A stretch of DNA of 64,000 bases from Bagarius yarrelli (Eukaryota > Chordata > Actinopteri > Siluriformes > Sisoridae). Location of the stretch: the NCBI GenBank assembly GCA_005784505.1, contig VCAZ01000113.1, positions 1,325,001 to 1,389,000 of the forward strand, read 5' to 3'. The notes below the pieces were generated by a model. The model had not been told where the DNA came from. It did not search any database and saw nothing but the letters and a program-made list of their open reading frames with translations. Position 1 is the stretch's first letter. The number at the start of each line of letters is the position of its first letter. Shown piece after piece: positions 12,906-23,929 of the stretch. Both the position numbers and the translations under genes were made by a program.

Positions 12906-13214
12906 GTAATTAGTACTTAGCTTTGAGTCTCACAATTTTGCTCACCTTTTTTTTTTTTCCATATGTGTGATGAGGACTGAGTATAATCCTCTGTGGTTCA
13001 ACGTTGAGACAGAACCTCCCAGCTGGCCAGGTCCTGATCTTAAGCTCTGTCCTGTCATTCACTCTGAAAGCCTACCACTTTATGTTCTGTAGACTTACCC
13101 TGAAAAGCCAACATAAATTTCTTGATGTATGGATTTTGTAGGAATCTGTCTGCACTTTTTAGTTCACTGTTATGGTTGTGTACTATGTGTATATGTATAT
13201 ATTAAGTCTGTGTT

Positions 13215-13335
13215 TTGGCAAGGGCCTCACGATATGATACTTATCACGATATATTGCAATACAATACCTAAAATGCAATTAGGGCTTGGCGAGATCGCAA
13301 AAAATGTCATCTCAATTATTTTCTTACATATTGAT
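13215..13335. mobile_element. end of a CACGATAT-type DNA element (family H)
   Basis: GGGCCTCACGATATGATAC and CACGATATATTGCAATACAA match the ends at 26,140-26,175 and 41,020-41,090. A matching opposite end follows at about 14,515-14,575, so the intervening DNA may all lie within one disrupted element. Confidence 0.55.
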
Positions 13336-13336
13336 C

Positions 13337-13393
13337 AATCTTCTTCTCCTTTCGGCTGTTCCCTTTTAGGGGTCGCCACAGCGAATCATTTGT
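13337..13393 (-). mobile_element. LINE 3'-terminal fragment
   Basis: CGGCTGTTCCCTTTTAGGGG followed by TCGCCACAGCGAATCAT is the reverse complement of a non-LTR element's extreme 3' end, as at 31,285-31,325. Here it is separated from the rest of the element (14,070 on) by about 675 bp. Confidence 0.65.
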
Positions 13394-14068
13394 CAATAAC
13401 GATATATAAATTGTTAATGCTGTCAGCTTTAAACAACTATTTCAACAATGACTGAAGCAACAAAAATTAAAGAGTTTATCTATTTTAAAGTATAGTTTAT
13501 TAATAAAAACCAATTAAACATTTGGTCTTAAACAATTCAGACAACTTGGTGAGTAAACTCAGTATTACCACCTGTGCTAAAAAATGCCAGTTTGGTTTAA
13601 CGAATTGGTACTTTTATTTTGAAAACAGTGTTTAAATGCCATGTTTGGAGGGGCATGTAACACACAAGTCAAGTGCAGTGGCAAGTTTGTCTCTTGTCAG
13701 CACAACATCGTGACTCAGACTTGTATTCTGAGCTCAACTCCTGCTATATTTGTTGATGTTCATTGAAATATAAATGTCTTGACTTCGTATTTGATCGTTT
13801 GGATCTGAGTAACCGCATGATTTTTGTTGGAATTTTATAAATCAGTAGCTTTAAAGGTGAGATTTTTACAGCTTTGTGAATGTAGGTTTGGCTGTTGGTG
13901 GTCTGATAAAGATACTGATTATACTTGTTTATTGTATACTAAAATGTTGTAAACATGCTGGTTTAGCTATGAATATCATCTTTCCGAAAGTATAAAACAT
14001 GCTAAGCATTTTTTCTTTTAGACTACTATACGACAAAGAAATATATATTATAAATTGCAGTGGTGAAA
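13394..14068. other. interval between the two LINE pieces
   Basis: AT-rich DNA with no exon seen. It may be internal sequence of the CACGATAT element or a separate insertion that split the LINE; I cannot tell which. Confidence 0.35.
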
Positions 14069-14069
14069 T

Positions 14070-14395
14070 GTGAAATCCATCTGTCTCCACCTAACCCTGT
14101 TCTCTACATCCTCTTCACTTACACCCACTAACTTCATGTTCTTGTTTATCACATCCATATACCTCCTCTTTGGTCTTTCTCTTTACCTTCTGCCTGGTAG
14201 CTTCATTTCTAACATCCTCCTACCAATATATTCACTATCCCTCCTCTGTACATGTCCAAACCACCTCAATCTGGCTTCCCTGACTTTCTCCCCGAAACAT
14301 CTAACATGAGTCGTCCCCCTGATGAACTTGTTCCTAATCCTGTCCAACCTCGTCACTCACAAAGAAAACCTCATCATCTTCAGCCCTGCTAAATA
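14070..14395 (-). pseudogene. non-LTR retrotransposon reverse transcriptase C-terminus (decayed)
   Basis: The minus strand translates, with in-frame stops, to the C-terminal end of a LINE reverse transcriptase: RLDRIRNKFIRGTTHV, then RLRWFGHVQRRDSEYIG and LEMKLPGRR. The 3' UTR piece GGTGGAGACAGAT follows. RTE- or L2-like; the clade is not resolved. The cysteine-poor plus-strand frame over the same bases is its antisense shadow. Confidence 0.8.
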
Positions 14396-14511
14396 CATAG
14401 CATAAAGGTAAAAAAATGATATAGATGCAGTGTTATTTTTTTTAGATGTCAAAAAGTCTTTGCGGCTGTCTTAAATTCCTCTTTGAGTGTTAAAGGTTGC
14501 TGACCCCTGGG
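14396..14511 (-). mobile_element. hAT element end, same family as 8280-9097
   Basis: The minus strand begins CAGGGGTCAGCAACCTTTAA and CACTCAAAGAG and continues parallel to 8280-8420 down to the ACCTTTATGCTATG block. The other end is missing, so it is truncated or interrupted. Confidence 0.75.
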
Positions 14512-14514
14512 TTA

Positions 14515-15500
14515 GAATATCGATACACTGTTGTAAAAAATATATTGCGGTAATTTGCTGCATCAATATTTTTACACATTTCAAAGCACAATTTTAACAT
14601 CTTAAACACACAGGACGAGAATGAATCCTTTAACAACAACAGTTGTTACTTAACCTATAACTCAACAAAGAACCTGATATATAACAATAAAAAATAATAT
14701 AGGAAGATAATATAGGAGAGGGTTGATTTAATGCTTATGGACGAGTGTTAAGGATAGGACTTTTCCTTAAAACCCCCCAAAATTTTTTACATTTTTTTTA
14801 TTGCAATTTGATTAGTTCTTCTTTTTCACTTTTTCACAGAAAGAGAGGAGATAAAAAAAGAAAGGCTGATTGAGTGATAAATGTTGGCAGAATTTTAGTA
14901 ACAAGAATTGAATCTGACAGCACATGCATTCGTTACAGGAACCGCATTAAAAATATACATTAAACACACATATTGTGCTTAATTTTTGTGTTTAATCTGA
15001 AGGCGTTTAATGGAAGTCTAAAACACTAACATTTAAACGGCAAGTCATCTTAGTCTGCGCTGATAATGAGCAGACTCGTCTACAGAGCATCGGCATCTTG
15101 TTCTCGTTAGCAGAACAGACACTAACAACAAAAATATGTCTGTCTTTTCTAGTCAATGAAATCATTTTAAAAGCTTAATCCAAAACAAACCTTTGACCTT
15201 TATCTGACAAGGAAACACAAAGAAAAATTTGCCAAACATGAGCGAGAAGCCAGACGCTCTGGAACTCACAACGCAACTCTCCGGAGGAACGCTTCTGATC
15301 AATCTGTTGCAGAAGTGAAACTATTGCGTAAGACGTATGCAGCAGATTGTTCATACCGAAACTGGTGTTTTATTTATTTATTTTTTATATAACAGGCATT
15401 TTTAGTATACCACAGTTTATAGTCATCACATGTAGTCAAACCATTGATAGAACGCTCTCTTAGTGAACAAAACAGTGCCCGACTGGTCACAAACTGAGTG
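14515..15500. other. element end then nongenic interval
   Basis: 14515-14575 (AATATCGATACACTG, ATATTGCGGTAATTTG, TTTTTACACA) resembles 41,290-41,345. The remainder holds no exon or repeat I recognise. Confidence 0.4.
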
Positions 15501-15507
15501 AATATGA

Positions 15508-15516
<9 letters not shown>

Positions 15517-15551
<35 letters not shown>
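15517..15551. repeat. (TA)n microsatellite
   Basis: About 17 TA units followed by a short ACACAC run. Confidence 0.95.
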
Positions 15552-15564
<13 letters not shown>

Positions 15565-15631
15565 GAAGATAATCCTGGGCTATGCTACAAAAATCCCGTC
15601 TGGTAAAGAAATCCCAGCCAGGTCATGCACA

Positions 15632-15643
15632 GGTCACGTGACC
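15632..15643. promoter_or_regulatory. palindromic E-box / CLEAR-like site
   Basis: GGTCACGTGACC is a perfect 12-bp palindrome containing GTCACGTGAC, the preferred site of MiT/TFE (TFEB, MITF) and USF factors. It is a motif match only; occupancy is unknown. Confidence 0.45.
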
Positions 15644-15649
15644 AAAAAA

Positions 15650-16960
15650 CTGTCGCTTAAACAGCGTTCGCAACATGGCGACGTGCAAGTCTCGTTCCTT
15701 AAAGTACAGAATCGCTTTAAATGGCATGTCCCCTATTTAGAATCAATACGGGACTGCATTTGTCCTCTATTTCGAGTTGTACACTTTCCATGCAAACCAG
15801 CTCACCTGCATTCTATTTCTTCCTTTGCTTACTTAGATTTGCGTCCAGCTCCATAAATGTTTAAAACTGAAATGAAAGAAAATACAAAAGTCAGCGGAAA
15901 ACAAGTTATCAAGCCTACCGCACAATTTTTTTCAGTGAGTGTTGTCTATGGCGCACGGGGGTCTGTCAGGCGGTGTGGCGGCATGTATCAGACATCAAAC
16001 TTACAGAAATCAGTGCACTGTCTCTCAATTCTATATACCTCAAGCATCTCCCGAAGCAGATCGTGTAACTACAGTTTTTTCTGTTTGTTTGCAGATTTCA
16101 CATAATAACTTTTGCATAAAATGTAAATGATGCGTGTACAGTCAAACACAAGCATTCATTTAAGAGATATATTTAATAGAGATATATGAAATAAAATGCC
16201 TATGTAAAGAAAACAAACAACTATATGTTATGCTAATATTATTTTTAATGCATTCTGAGACCGTTTCTATTTATTTATTCAAATATTATGTCCGCATGTG
16301 GTTTTTGCATGCTGTCCAGTTGTTCCAGAACTCTAGACTTTGCAGCTATAGGTGAGGGCGATTGTTTATATTCTGTAGCTGCCACTTGGGTTATAAAAGA
16401 GGTTTTTACTTAAAGTTTTTTTAAGATTTGCACAACACATTTTTTCTGTATTTTGACTGTCATGGATTTTTATTTCTTTACTTTATTAAAATTATGAATG
16501 CTGCCTCTTTGTTGGAGTACTGCAAGCCACTTTTGTGTTTTTCTGTACAAAATAAATTGTGTTTATGCTAATTGTATTTGATCAGTTTTATTTATAAATT
16601 TAGATCTACATTTTAATAAAAAAGTTATTTACCCTGTAATGACTTGTTTTCAAATTGCGGCAAATTAAATTCCTTTAATTAGGCCACTGATCATTTCAGC
16701 TTGTTTGTAGTGTTCCAAGTGGATGTGATGGACATCAGTTTTATTTTTTTTTTGTGTTTTTCCATAATGTTTACATTTGTGTGTCCTGTTTTTGACTTGT
16801 TATTATGTTACTGTCACCAAGTGGAAAAAATATACACAATTTCCTACATGCAGTTCATGATTAATGTGCAGTCATTTTCTTATTGAAGTCAACCTGCACC
16901 AAATTACTGTATTGTACAAGTCAATTTGCGCCTGTCAGTAAACGTTGTTGCTGGTTGTCT
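15650..16960. other. nongenic interval
   Basis: Short open frames (15638-15856, 15857-16105) have no family features. A 12-mer CTGGGCTATGCT at about 15,576 recurs at about 17,024, hinting at an old duplication. No exon called. Confidence 0.35.
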
Positions 16961-17029
16961 ATTTGAAACTGTCGCTCAGTTTGTCAGTGGAGCTGAAAGG
17001 AGATTCGGAGTTGATTTAATTCTGGGCTA

Positions 17030-17410
17030 TGCTTCTACAGGATCGCGTCTGTGGATTAAACGTGCACGTTTTCCACAGCTTTGTGTTTGCTTTTAAGTTG
17101 TTAACTGAATTATCTGGACTGCTTAAGTCATACTGTAGGTAAGAATCCTCCCTATTTTGCCATTCATGAATTGGAAACATCTTTATTTTTCTGCTCTCGT
17201 CTATGTCTGCTGTGATTGGCATAGATGTTAAGTGCCATTTGACACCTGCGAGGGCGAAAATTTGAACGAGTGGGCCGTAATGAATTGGAGTCGTCCGCGC
17301 AATTAAAATCACTGTTAATTTCTCAAGGGAAATAGGGGGCCCAGCTTCAAGTCCATGAATCATGGAACAGAGGGGATTCAAAGAGGTGGGATGACTCAGT
17401 GACTCACTTT
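17030..17410. promoter_or_regulatory. strong candidate conserved noncoding element
   Basis: Repeat-free block of even composition with CCATTCATGAATTGG, CATCTTTATTTTTCTGC, a GGCATAGATG/CATTTGACACCTG E-box region and GCGCAATTAAAATC. A 121-codon minus frame (17381-17016) spans it but has no family features; I read it as noncoding. Confidence 0.42.
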
Positions 17411-17756
17411 TGGATCGGTAGAGGACTGCAAAAGTGTAGAACCAAGCTCACCTAAGACCAATATATATAAAAAGGCAGCAAGTAGGATGGACTGTGACAG
17501 GACCTGACAGATGTTAAGCATGTTTCAGAACTTTCTAACGTTTTTTTACATTTTGCAAGGTTGTTGCATTAGATTGGTTCCATATAGTTACCGAAAAAAT
17601 AAGTAAGATGGGGATATTTCTAGGTTTATTCATAGGAAGCATCAGATAACAATTTATATTCATGCAGCAATTTTACCTTTGTTCTCTGGTCCTTTTGCAC
17701 AGTTTTTACAACAAAAGGTCATAATTCATGTAGCTACTTGGTTATTCTTCTAAACT

Positions 17757-18595
17757 ACACTATATAGACAAAAGTTTTGGGATATCTAATCACACATTCC
17801 ATGTTTTCCACTAGATTATAGACACTGGGTTAGGAAGTCTGGGAGGTGAGAAGGTCCAGGGTGCAGACGATGTTCCAGTTCATCCCAAAAGTGTTCAGTG
17901 GGATGGAGACAAAGTCAGAGCTCTGTGCAGAACACTTAAAATCTTCTATTCCAACCAGAACTTAGCATGATTTGACAGTGCATGGCCCTGTCTCTCATCC
18001 CTTTAATGCGGTAAAGTTGTCCTGTCCCCTTTAAAATAACGTTTCCATTTCCATGTTTGACGGTGGGGATGGTCACAGGCAGCATTTCTCCTCCAAATAC
18101 GGCGAGTTGATTTTGGTTGATCTGACTACAACACTTTGATCCACTTTTCCTCTTAATCATTCTGATGTTCATTAGCAAACTCCAGACGGGCCTGTACATG
18201 TGCTTTCTTGAGTTTGTCCCTAACATCCTTTCACAGCTATTTGGTCTTGCCCATGGTGGAGAGTTTGCATTCTGATTTATGGATTGATTGCTACTGTGGG
18301 CGGGTGTCTTTAATACAGGTAACGAGCTCAGATTAGGAGCACTCCCTTTAGGAGAGTCCCTTTAAGAGATTGCTCCTAATTTCAGATGGTTACCTGTATA
18401 AATGGTAGACATCTTGTTGTGATCAGCAGTAAAATGCAAATCAATTTATAACTTATATATGGAATTTTTTGTTGTTTGTTACTGTTAGATTAAATTTACC
18501 ATTAAAATTATACATTGATCTTTTTTTTTGTCAGTGGGCAAAAATACAAAACCAGCAGGGAATTAAATAATTTTTTGCTTTTACCAGGTTTGAAG
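17757..18595 (-). pseudogene. Tc1/mariner-like transposon remnant
   Basis: The minus strand encodes broken pieces of a Tc1-type transposase: IPTVKHGNGNVILKGTGQLY in 18226-17936, then TEHFWDELEHRLHPGP across 17930-17850. The DD34E catalytic core is incomplete and frames are interrupted, so it is dead. The flank 18240-18595 (GCCCATGGTGGAGAG, CAGTGGGCAAAAATAC, AACCAGCAGGGAAT) matches the familiar noncoding ends of fish Tc1 elements. It begins CACTATATAGACAAAAG at 17757, another typical Tc1 end, so two related elements may be merged here. Confidence 0.85.
18312..18399. repeat. imperfect inverted repeat inside Tc1 remnant
   Basis: Arms of about 28 nt (ATACAGGTAACGAGCTCAG..GGAGC and its imperfect complement ending TTACCTGTAT) are separated by about 31 nt. 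It could form a hairpin and is a known layout in this Tc1 group. Confidence 0.7.
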
Positions 18596-18624
18596 GCAGA
18601 GACATTTTATAGATTATGAATTGT

Positions 18625-18640
18625 GGGTTAGGGTTAGGGT
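18625..18640. repeat. short interstitial telomere-like repeat
   Basis: GGGTTAGGGTTAGGGT, under three units. Too short to imply a fused chromosome end. Confidence 0.8.
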
Positions 18641-18860
18641 TTTAGCACCATAAAGCTGTAGCTTATTACCCATTTTGTATTAAGACACATCAAAACGAAC
18701 CTGCAAGATGTCTCTCTGCCTGACCTTAAGAATTGGTCATTTGTATTTTTTTTATAAACTCGGACTAGTGTATTTACAATCATTAGTTTGCCTAAGAGAG
18801 CCATCTTTTAATGAACAGAAAATTCTCCTATGGAGAAAGTGGTCCTTGTTGAGTCCTGAT

Positions 18861-18862
<2 letters not shown>

Positions 18863-18919
<57 letters not shown>
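18863..18919. repeat. (GT)n microsatellite
   Basis: About 28 perfect GT units. Cys-Val runs translated from it are artefacts. Confidence 0.98.
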
Positions 18920-18920
<1 letters not shown>

Positions 18921-19124
18921 CCCAGCCTTGGTGTTCTCTGTCAGCCATGTGTTTTAAATTACCCCCCACTGGCATTCAAATTACAGCCCCTATCTCATCA
19001 GTTGAAGGGTGGTGGCTCTACTGCATGATCACATTAATGCAAGTTCACCCGCACCCTTCTACACACACACACACTCGCATACATGCACTCGCGCACACAC
19101 ACACTACATAATGAGGCAAAGTCA

Positions 19125-19335
19125 TCTTTCTTTGAATCCCCGCTGGGTGTACCTGCAAAGTCTGAAGGCCCAGATGATCTATTTTAGGAGCACCTCTTTT
19201 TAATTTATTTCCTTGATTTGCCGATAATAATAATAATAATTGTGCTGCAGGTGCTGCATTGAAATTAGCTGACACTTTCCCTGGGCGCTATCACCGCGCC
19301 ATCGCCTTTCCGAAGGAGGCCTCGCTCCTGCTCAC
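19125..19335. promoter_or_regulatory. candidate conserved noncoding element
   Basis: Balanced, repeat-free block apart from a short (AAT)5, with GTGCTGCAGGTGCTGCATTG, GAAATTAGCTGACA and a CG-containing GGGCGCTATCACCGCGCC. Confidence 0.35.
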
Positions 19336-20324
19336 ATGTCTTCTGCTTTCTGCATCTCTCCCTCTCTCCCCTCGCCTTTCTCTCAGCTGAGCCATAAAGG
19401 ATGGAACACCGTTTCTTTTTCCTCTTCTTCTTCTTTTCATTTTTCTTTCTGCTTATTCAAATCAGGGGTTAGAAAACTAACCATGCTTGAATGGTGCTGG
19501 CACGTTTACAATTTACTGATACTGATGCATAATAGGGAGCCGAACAGCCCCAAACTGAATTTTTTATTTTTTTTTTGCTTGTCAGTATTTTAATCACAGT
19601 GTCACATGATAGCTTACACCGGTGTCTTTTGAAAGTACCTCTAACTAAATAAATTTGATTTGAACAGGGTGTGTTTGGCAGATGGGCTTGTGCATATTTT
19701 GCCAGCATGCCAGGTGCTGTCAAGGATAAAGTACCTAGTTTGCTGTATATATAATAGAATGCAGGGCTTTCAAAAAAAAAAACTATTCTATTAGATGCAC
19801 TGGAGGAGGATGACAAAAGGATCTCAGGTCGCCTTGAGCCAGTCATCAATCAGTATGCTAAAGAGGGAAGTGATGTATGCATTGTGACACTAGTTTCATT
19901 TTTTATATTGAATAACAAATTGGAATGTGTTTCCTTCATGAGTGAAAAAAAGGAAACACTGAACATGTGATCATGTGATTTAAAAATAAATTTTCATGTT
20001 AGTAATATAAGAGCATGAAAAGTGTTTCGTTCTTAATGCACATGAAAATTCGAGCAAATCTGTGTAAAATCATGGGTAGGTTGCTCTATAGTTCTACGTT
20101 CTAATTCTATGTCAATAAAATTGTAAAGATTACCCTGTAAAAAACTAGCTTTTAAGCCATGAAACGTAATCAAACGTGATGTTATGGGAATAACAGAACC
20201 AATAGAATTAACATGTAATTTAAATACATTTGGTAAACCAGACTTGTGAAATTATTATAAGAAAATAGTCAACTAAAGACATTTATAAACTTTACAAGCT
20301 AAAATGAAGCAATTTTAAAGATAA

Positions 20325-20330
<6 letters not shown>
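19336..20330. other. nongenic interval
   Basis: Pyrimidine-rich at 19,340-19,450, then AT-rich unique sequence. No exon or repeat recognised. A (TA)n array follows at about 20,329-20,357. Confidence 0.35.
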
Positions 20331-20362
<32 letters not shown>

Positions 20363-20367
20363 AAAAA

Positions 20368-20545
20368 GTGGTAGCGCAGTGGTTAAGTTGTTGGTCTCTT
20401 AACTTGAGGACCCGGGTTCGATTCCCATGGCACCACTGCTGGGCATCTGAGCAAGGTCCTTAACCCCCAATTGCTCAGTTGTAAAGGAATATTGTATGTC
20501 GCTCTGGATAAAGGCGTCTGCCAAATGCTGCAAATGTAAATGTAT
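20368..20545 (+). mobile_element. full-length tRNA-derived SINE, family A
   Basis: tRNA-like head with RNA polymerase III A box TAGCGCAGTGG (20372-20382) and B box GGTTCGATTCC (20415-20425). It is followed by a middle GAGCAAGGTCCTTAACCCCC and the conserved fish-SINE 3' domain CTCTGGATAAAGGCGTCTGC, then AAATGTAAATG. This is the reference copy for the window. It is a SINE, not a functional tRNA gene, because the body and tail continue past the head. Confidence 0.92.
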
Positions 20546-21065
20546 TAATGTTCATGAATAAAGAGAAATTAATTTACTTCATTAATCATTTTCAATTAAA
20601 AATAAACAGGTGAAAAAAATGTCCAAAAGTGTGTTACCATGAACGTAGCGTGGTTGGTTTACATAATAATTGTAAATTCACATGCTGATTGGAAAGTTCC
20701 AGAAAAGACGTGTGTTTCCTTCATTTTAATTTTTAACTGTTTTATTTACTGTCTGATCAAAAGTACGATACTTCGCATCAAATTGTCTGAATAAATAATT
20801 TTAGGTTGAGATCGAAGACTTCTCCCAAAGGGGCTGGATGTATAACACCCAGCTGCAGATAACCTAGGGTTAGCACAAAAAATAATAAAAACTAAGATCT
20901 AAAAACACACATCTATAAGGTGTGGTCTTGAAACTGCTCTGACACAACGTAAAAATACACACACTGGGAATAATGAGTAACCATTTTTTGTCCCTCAGTA
21001 ATTTAATGCTGGCAGTTGATGTCATTTTTTTTTTTGCATAAATCCGGAAAAACGTGCATACTGTT
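20546..21065. other. nongenic interval
   Basis: AT-rich, no exon or repeat recognised. Confidence 0.35.
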
Positions 21066-21069
21066 AATT

Positions 21070-21560
21070 CCGCCATTTTTCACCGCAATTCCATCCGTAA
21101 TCAGAGCCGTGCTGAGCCTCGACTGAGATTGTCATCATCATTTAAAAGGCTCACCAGCTTTAGGCCTCTTGTTTTTCAGTCCAGCTGAGCTCTTAATTAT
21201 TTGATGGGTTCATTATAGGCTGTAATTGGAGTGGTTCGGCACAAGCGGCCGCATCCTTAGAAGGAGGGCAATAAAAATCCAGAATGGACCAAGGGGGCGC
21301 AGCAGTAAGGAAAAAAAAAGCCTAGGGAGCTCCTTACCCTCATGGTGACCCTCAGCTTTTTATCAACAGGAGACAAACAACCCTTTCATAATGCAAATGA
21401 TATGCAGCCGTATTAGCATAGGCCCTTTTTAACCGCTGACCAATTAACGACCCGAGAGTCATCATGTGATATCTCACCTGGTTAATACCCATGTGACGGG
21501 TTTACTGATGCATGCTGGGTGCCCTTATCGTTAGGGCTTTGGAGGATTTTTGGGAAAGGA
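21070..21560. promoter_or_regulatory. strong candidate conserved noncoding element
   Basis: About 490 nt of even-composition DNA with an octamer ATGCAAAT at 21391-21398 followed by GATATGCA, CTTAATTATTTGATGGG, CTGTAATTGGAG, CCAATTAACGACC and AACCGCTGACC. Only one A-run interrupts it. Confidence 0.45.
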
Positions 21561-21769
21561 TGCCAGGACATCTTTTTAAAAGCATCATTAGTTTCTGGTA
21601 TGTGGTTTTGTTTACTTCGTATAGACTTTAGGGTTAATTAACCATCACGGCAAAAAAAATCTTTTTAAAACATCCCCTAAATAATATTTAATTTCTCCTT
21701 CTGTGTAGAAATCCTTTAACAACTCAGAAAGAGACGAGAGAAAGGACTTGCAGCCGTGCACTGTTTCTT

Positions 21770-22075
21770 TAAGATAAAATATTCTACATCATAATTATCT
21801 CCTTAAGGTAGAAATATTAGCATATCCTCCAATCTTATTATCTGAGAAATTGCCTCATTAAGTCGGCAGCTTCCCCTTGTGCCCACCTTGCGCGCCATTG
21901 TCCATATTTCATCAGTGAAGCCAGAGAGCTTCCAGGCAGCTCTGATTGGCAAGAGGCATATGCCTTAGAACGGGTCTCTGTGGGGGCAAAATGCCTGATT
22001 TTCCCTCTTTCTCTTTAATGGCATGAAGATCACCATTAATTTCACATGTCTCTGCTTCCTACAGCCAACTTATGA
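21770..22075. promoter_or_regulatory. candidate conserved noncoding element
   Basis: Repeat-free block including TTAGCATATCCTCC, CATTAAGTCGGCAGC, GCGCGCCATTGTCC, TCTGATTGGC and CACCATTAATTTCAC. It ends in CTTCCTACAG, which resembles a splice acceptor; the following 130 nt are open in one frame but unrecognised. Confidence 0.42.
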
Positions 22076-22489
22076 CCGAGTGGCCTCACTGCTCCGTCCC
22101 TGTCCTCTTCTGGAGTCCCTCCTGCCCTTCATCTGTTTGACTGTCTTCCCCCTCATCTGTCCTTCATGTCTGAAAGAGTGTCGGCTGTCATAGGAAAGGT
22201 GCTCTTTTGCAAACGAGGATCGCGTCCCTTGCGGAAACATGACTCCCAAACCTTGAAATGCAAGTTGGTCACGTCACCACATGTTTATCTACAATATAAA
22301 TGTCGACACGTATGTTTAAGGAGGTCTTTAAGTGCAAAAGTAGTTAGCTTTAAATACGGTAGCTTTTTTCCTGCATTGCTAAAACTCGTTATACCAACTT
22401 TGCATACAATTTTATCGGAATAATCCAAATGATTATCACTCCAAATGACATGTTACTATCATCAGATATTAATAAGATGGCCTAAAAGG

Positions 22490-22960
22490 TCCCTAACAAC
22501 TAAAGCTGAAGATTTAACCCAGGAAATGACATCTGACACCAATGAAATCATCATCTGTTTTAATCCCAAAACATCAGCCTCATAATCTTAAATCTGATCT
22601 CGCAGCCTGCAGAGTTGCAGAATTTCCCGGGACAGTATTTAGACTTTATTTAGCAGAAGGTGCCAAATTCAGGTCCATCCGCTAGAAATGGAGTATAATT
22701 GGTTCGAAGCCATTTTGCATATGGCCAAGTTTGTAATTCATACGTTAATTGAATCTATTGCTCAGTTAAATGATTTCGGTGCTCCATCTTTAATAGTTTG
22801 CTTACGGCACAGCTGCCAGCTCTAATGTTCTGGTCTGGAGCGTGTTGGTAAAAGAGCACTCATTTGGCTGTAGATGGATTAACATAATGATAATTTAGTG
22901 CTCTTTTAAAATGGAAATTTTTCCAGAAGTATGCATTGATTCATCTGTTGGGAAAAAATA
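22490..22960. promoter_or_regulatory. strong candidate conserved noncoding element
   Basis: About 470 nt without simple repeats, rich in TAAT/ATTA cores and POU-like sites (TTTGCATATGGCC, CATACGTTAATTGAATC, GGATTAACATAATGATAA) and a TGCCAGCTCTAATG block. Confidence 0.45.
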
Positions 22961-23129
22961 AATGTAAAAAAAGGAGGGAAAAAAAAAATCTTTCTTAACA
23001 TTGTATACAGTTTTACAAAGAATTTACAGCAATAATATACCATAATTATAAAACAAAAAAGTTTCATAGCAAATAAAATAAATGAACTAATTTGTACAGA
23101 GTTCTAAAAAGGTTACTCGCAAGTCCATT

Positions 23130-23480
23130 TTTAGTTTCTACAGAATGTCAACAGACAGCCAAGGCACCATACCAGAATCAAGAGTAAAATGCCACAGGTC
23201 TCAATTAAGCAAGAACGGGGGCGCTATTTGTTTAGAGTAAATTAGAAACGTTGCACTTATCACCGACAGCATCTTGTTTTTCCCCCCGCATCTTGGCACG
23301 CACCCTGTGTATCTGCAGCATGTGTGGGGCAGGTTGGTTCGAGTCCTGATATGCTTAACAGCCAATTTACAAAGGTCAGGTCCTATGGATCAAACCGTTC
23401 AGTAAATTGCAGCTTCAAACTCATAAATGAGAAACAATCATCTCGTGAAAGGTCACTGAGACAGCACTGCGGATTATAAT
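23130..23480. promoter_or_regulatory. candidate conserved noncoding element
   Basis: Balanced unique sequence with CTCAATTAAGCAAGAACG and CGTTGCACTTATCACCG, bounded on the right by a (GA) array at 23,563-23,597. Confidence 0.35.
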
Positions 23481-23564
23481 AATAAAGTAAGCCTTCCTTG
23501 CTCCTCCACTAATTTACTCGCAAGAAACCCGGCTGAAGAATCCTTCCTCTGTGCGTCTCCGTAG

Positions 23565-23597
<33 letters not shown>

Positions 23598-23609
23598 GCA
23601 GAGTATAAA

Positions 23610-23830
23610 TTCTAATGAGGAGGTGTTTTATTAATTTCCATCTGCATGGAAAAGGTGATCATTTGGACAATGTAAATAGCACGGATTGCATATCATGAGC
23701 ACAATATCCTGCAGCAAATGAAACAATATGATGCTGGATTTGCCCCAGAGCTCGCTTGATGCATCTATATATGACTGAAGGCATGCTTGCCGTGCCCCAC
23801 TGATATCACATTTATAAATATGCATGTAAA
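23610..23830. promoter_or_regulatory. candidate conserved noncoding element
   Basis: Unique block with TCTAATGAGGAGG, TTATTAATTTCCATCTGC, GATTGCATATCATGAGC and TATGCATGTAAATG. The 64-codon minus frame in it has no family signature. Confidence 0.42.
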
Positions 23831-23929
23831 TGAAACGGGAATTACATTCGTAAACAGCTGTAAAGTTTGTCAGTTTCTTAAAACTTAAACTTAATCTTTT
23901 TACAAAACTTCCAACCCAGTAGAACTACA

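Noticed and set aside
17016..17381. A 121-codon minus-strand gene over a candidate CNE
   Set aside because: No recognisable domain; the sequence looks like regulatory DNA, and the frame begins and ends without splice signals that I can support.
17936..18226. A 96-codon minus frame as a novel protein
   Set aside because: IPTVKHG and following residues identify it as a broken Tc1 transposase.
18625..18640. Interstitial telomere as evidence of chromosome fusion
   Set aside because: Fewer than three units, inside transposon-rich DNA.
20368..20440. A functional tRNA gene
   Set aside because: It has A and B boxes but continues into the SINE body and 3' domain, and related copies are scattered through the window.
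22072..22200. Plus-strand exon after CTTCCTACAG
   Set aside because: One frame is open for about 40 codons, but no donor of quality and no recognised protein follow.
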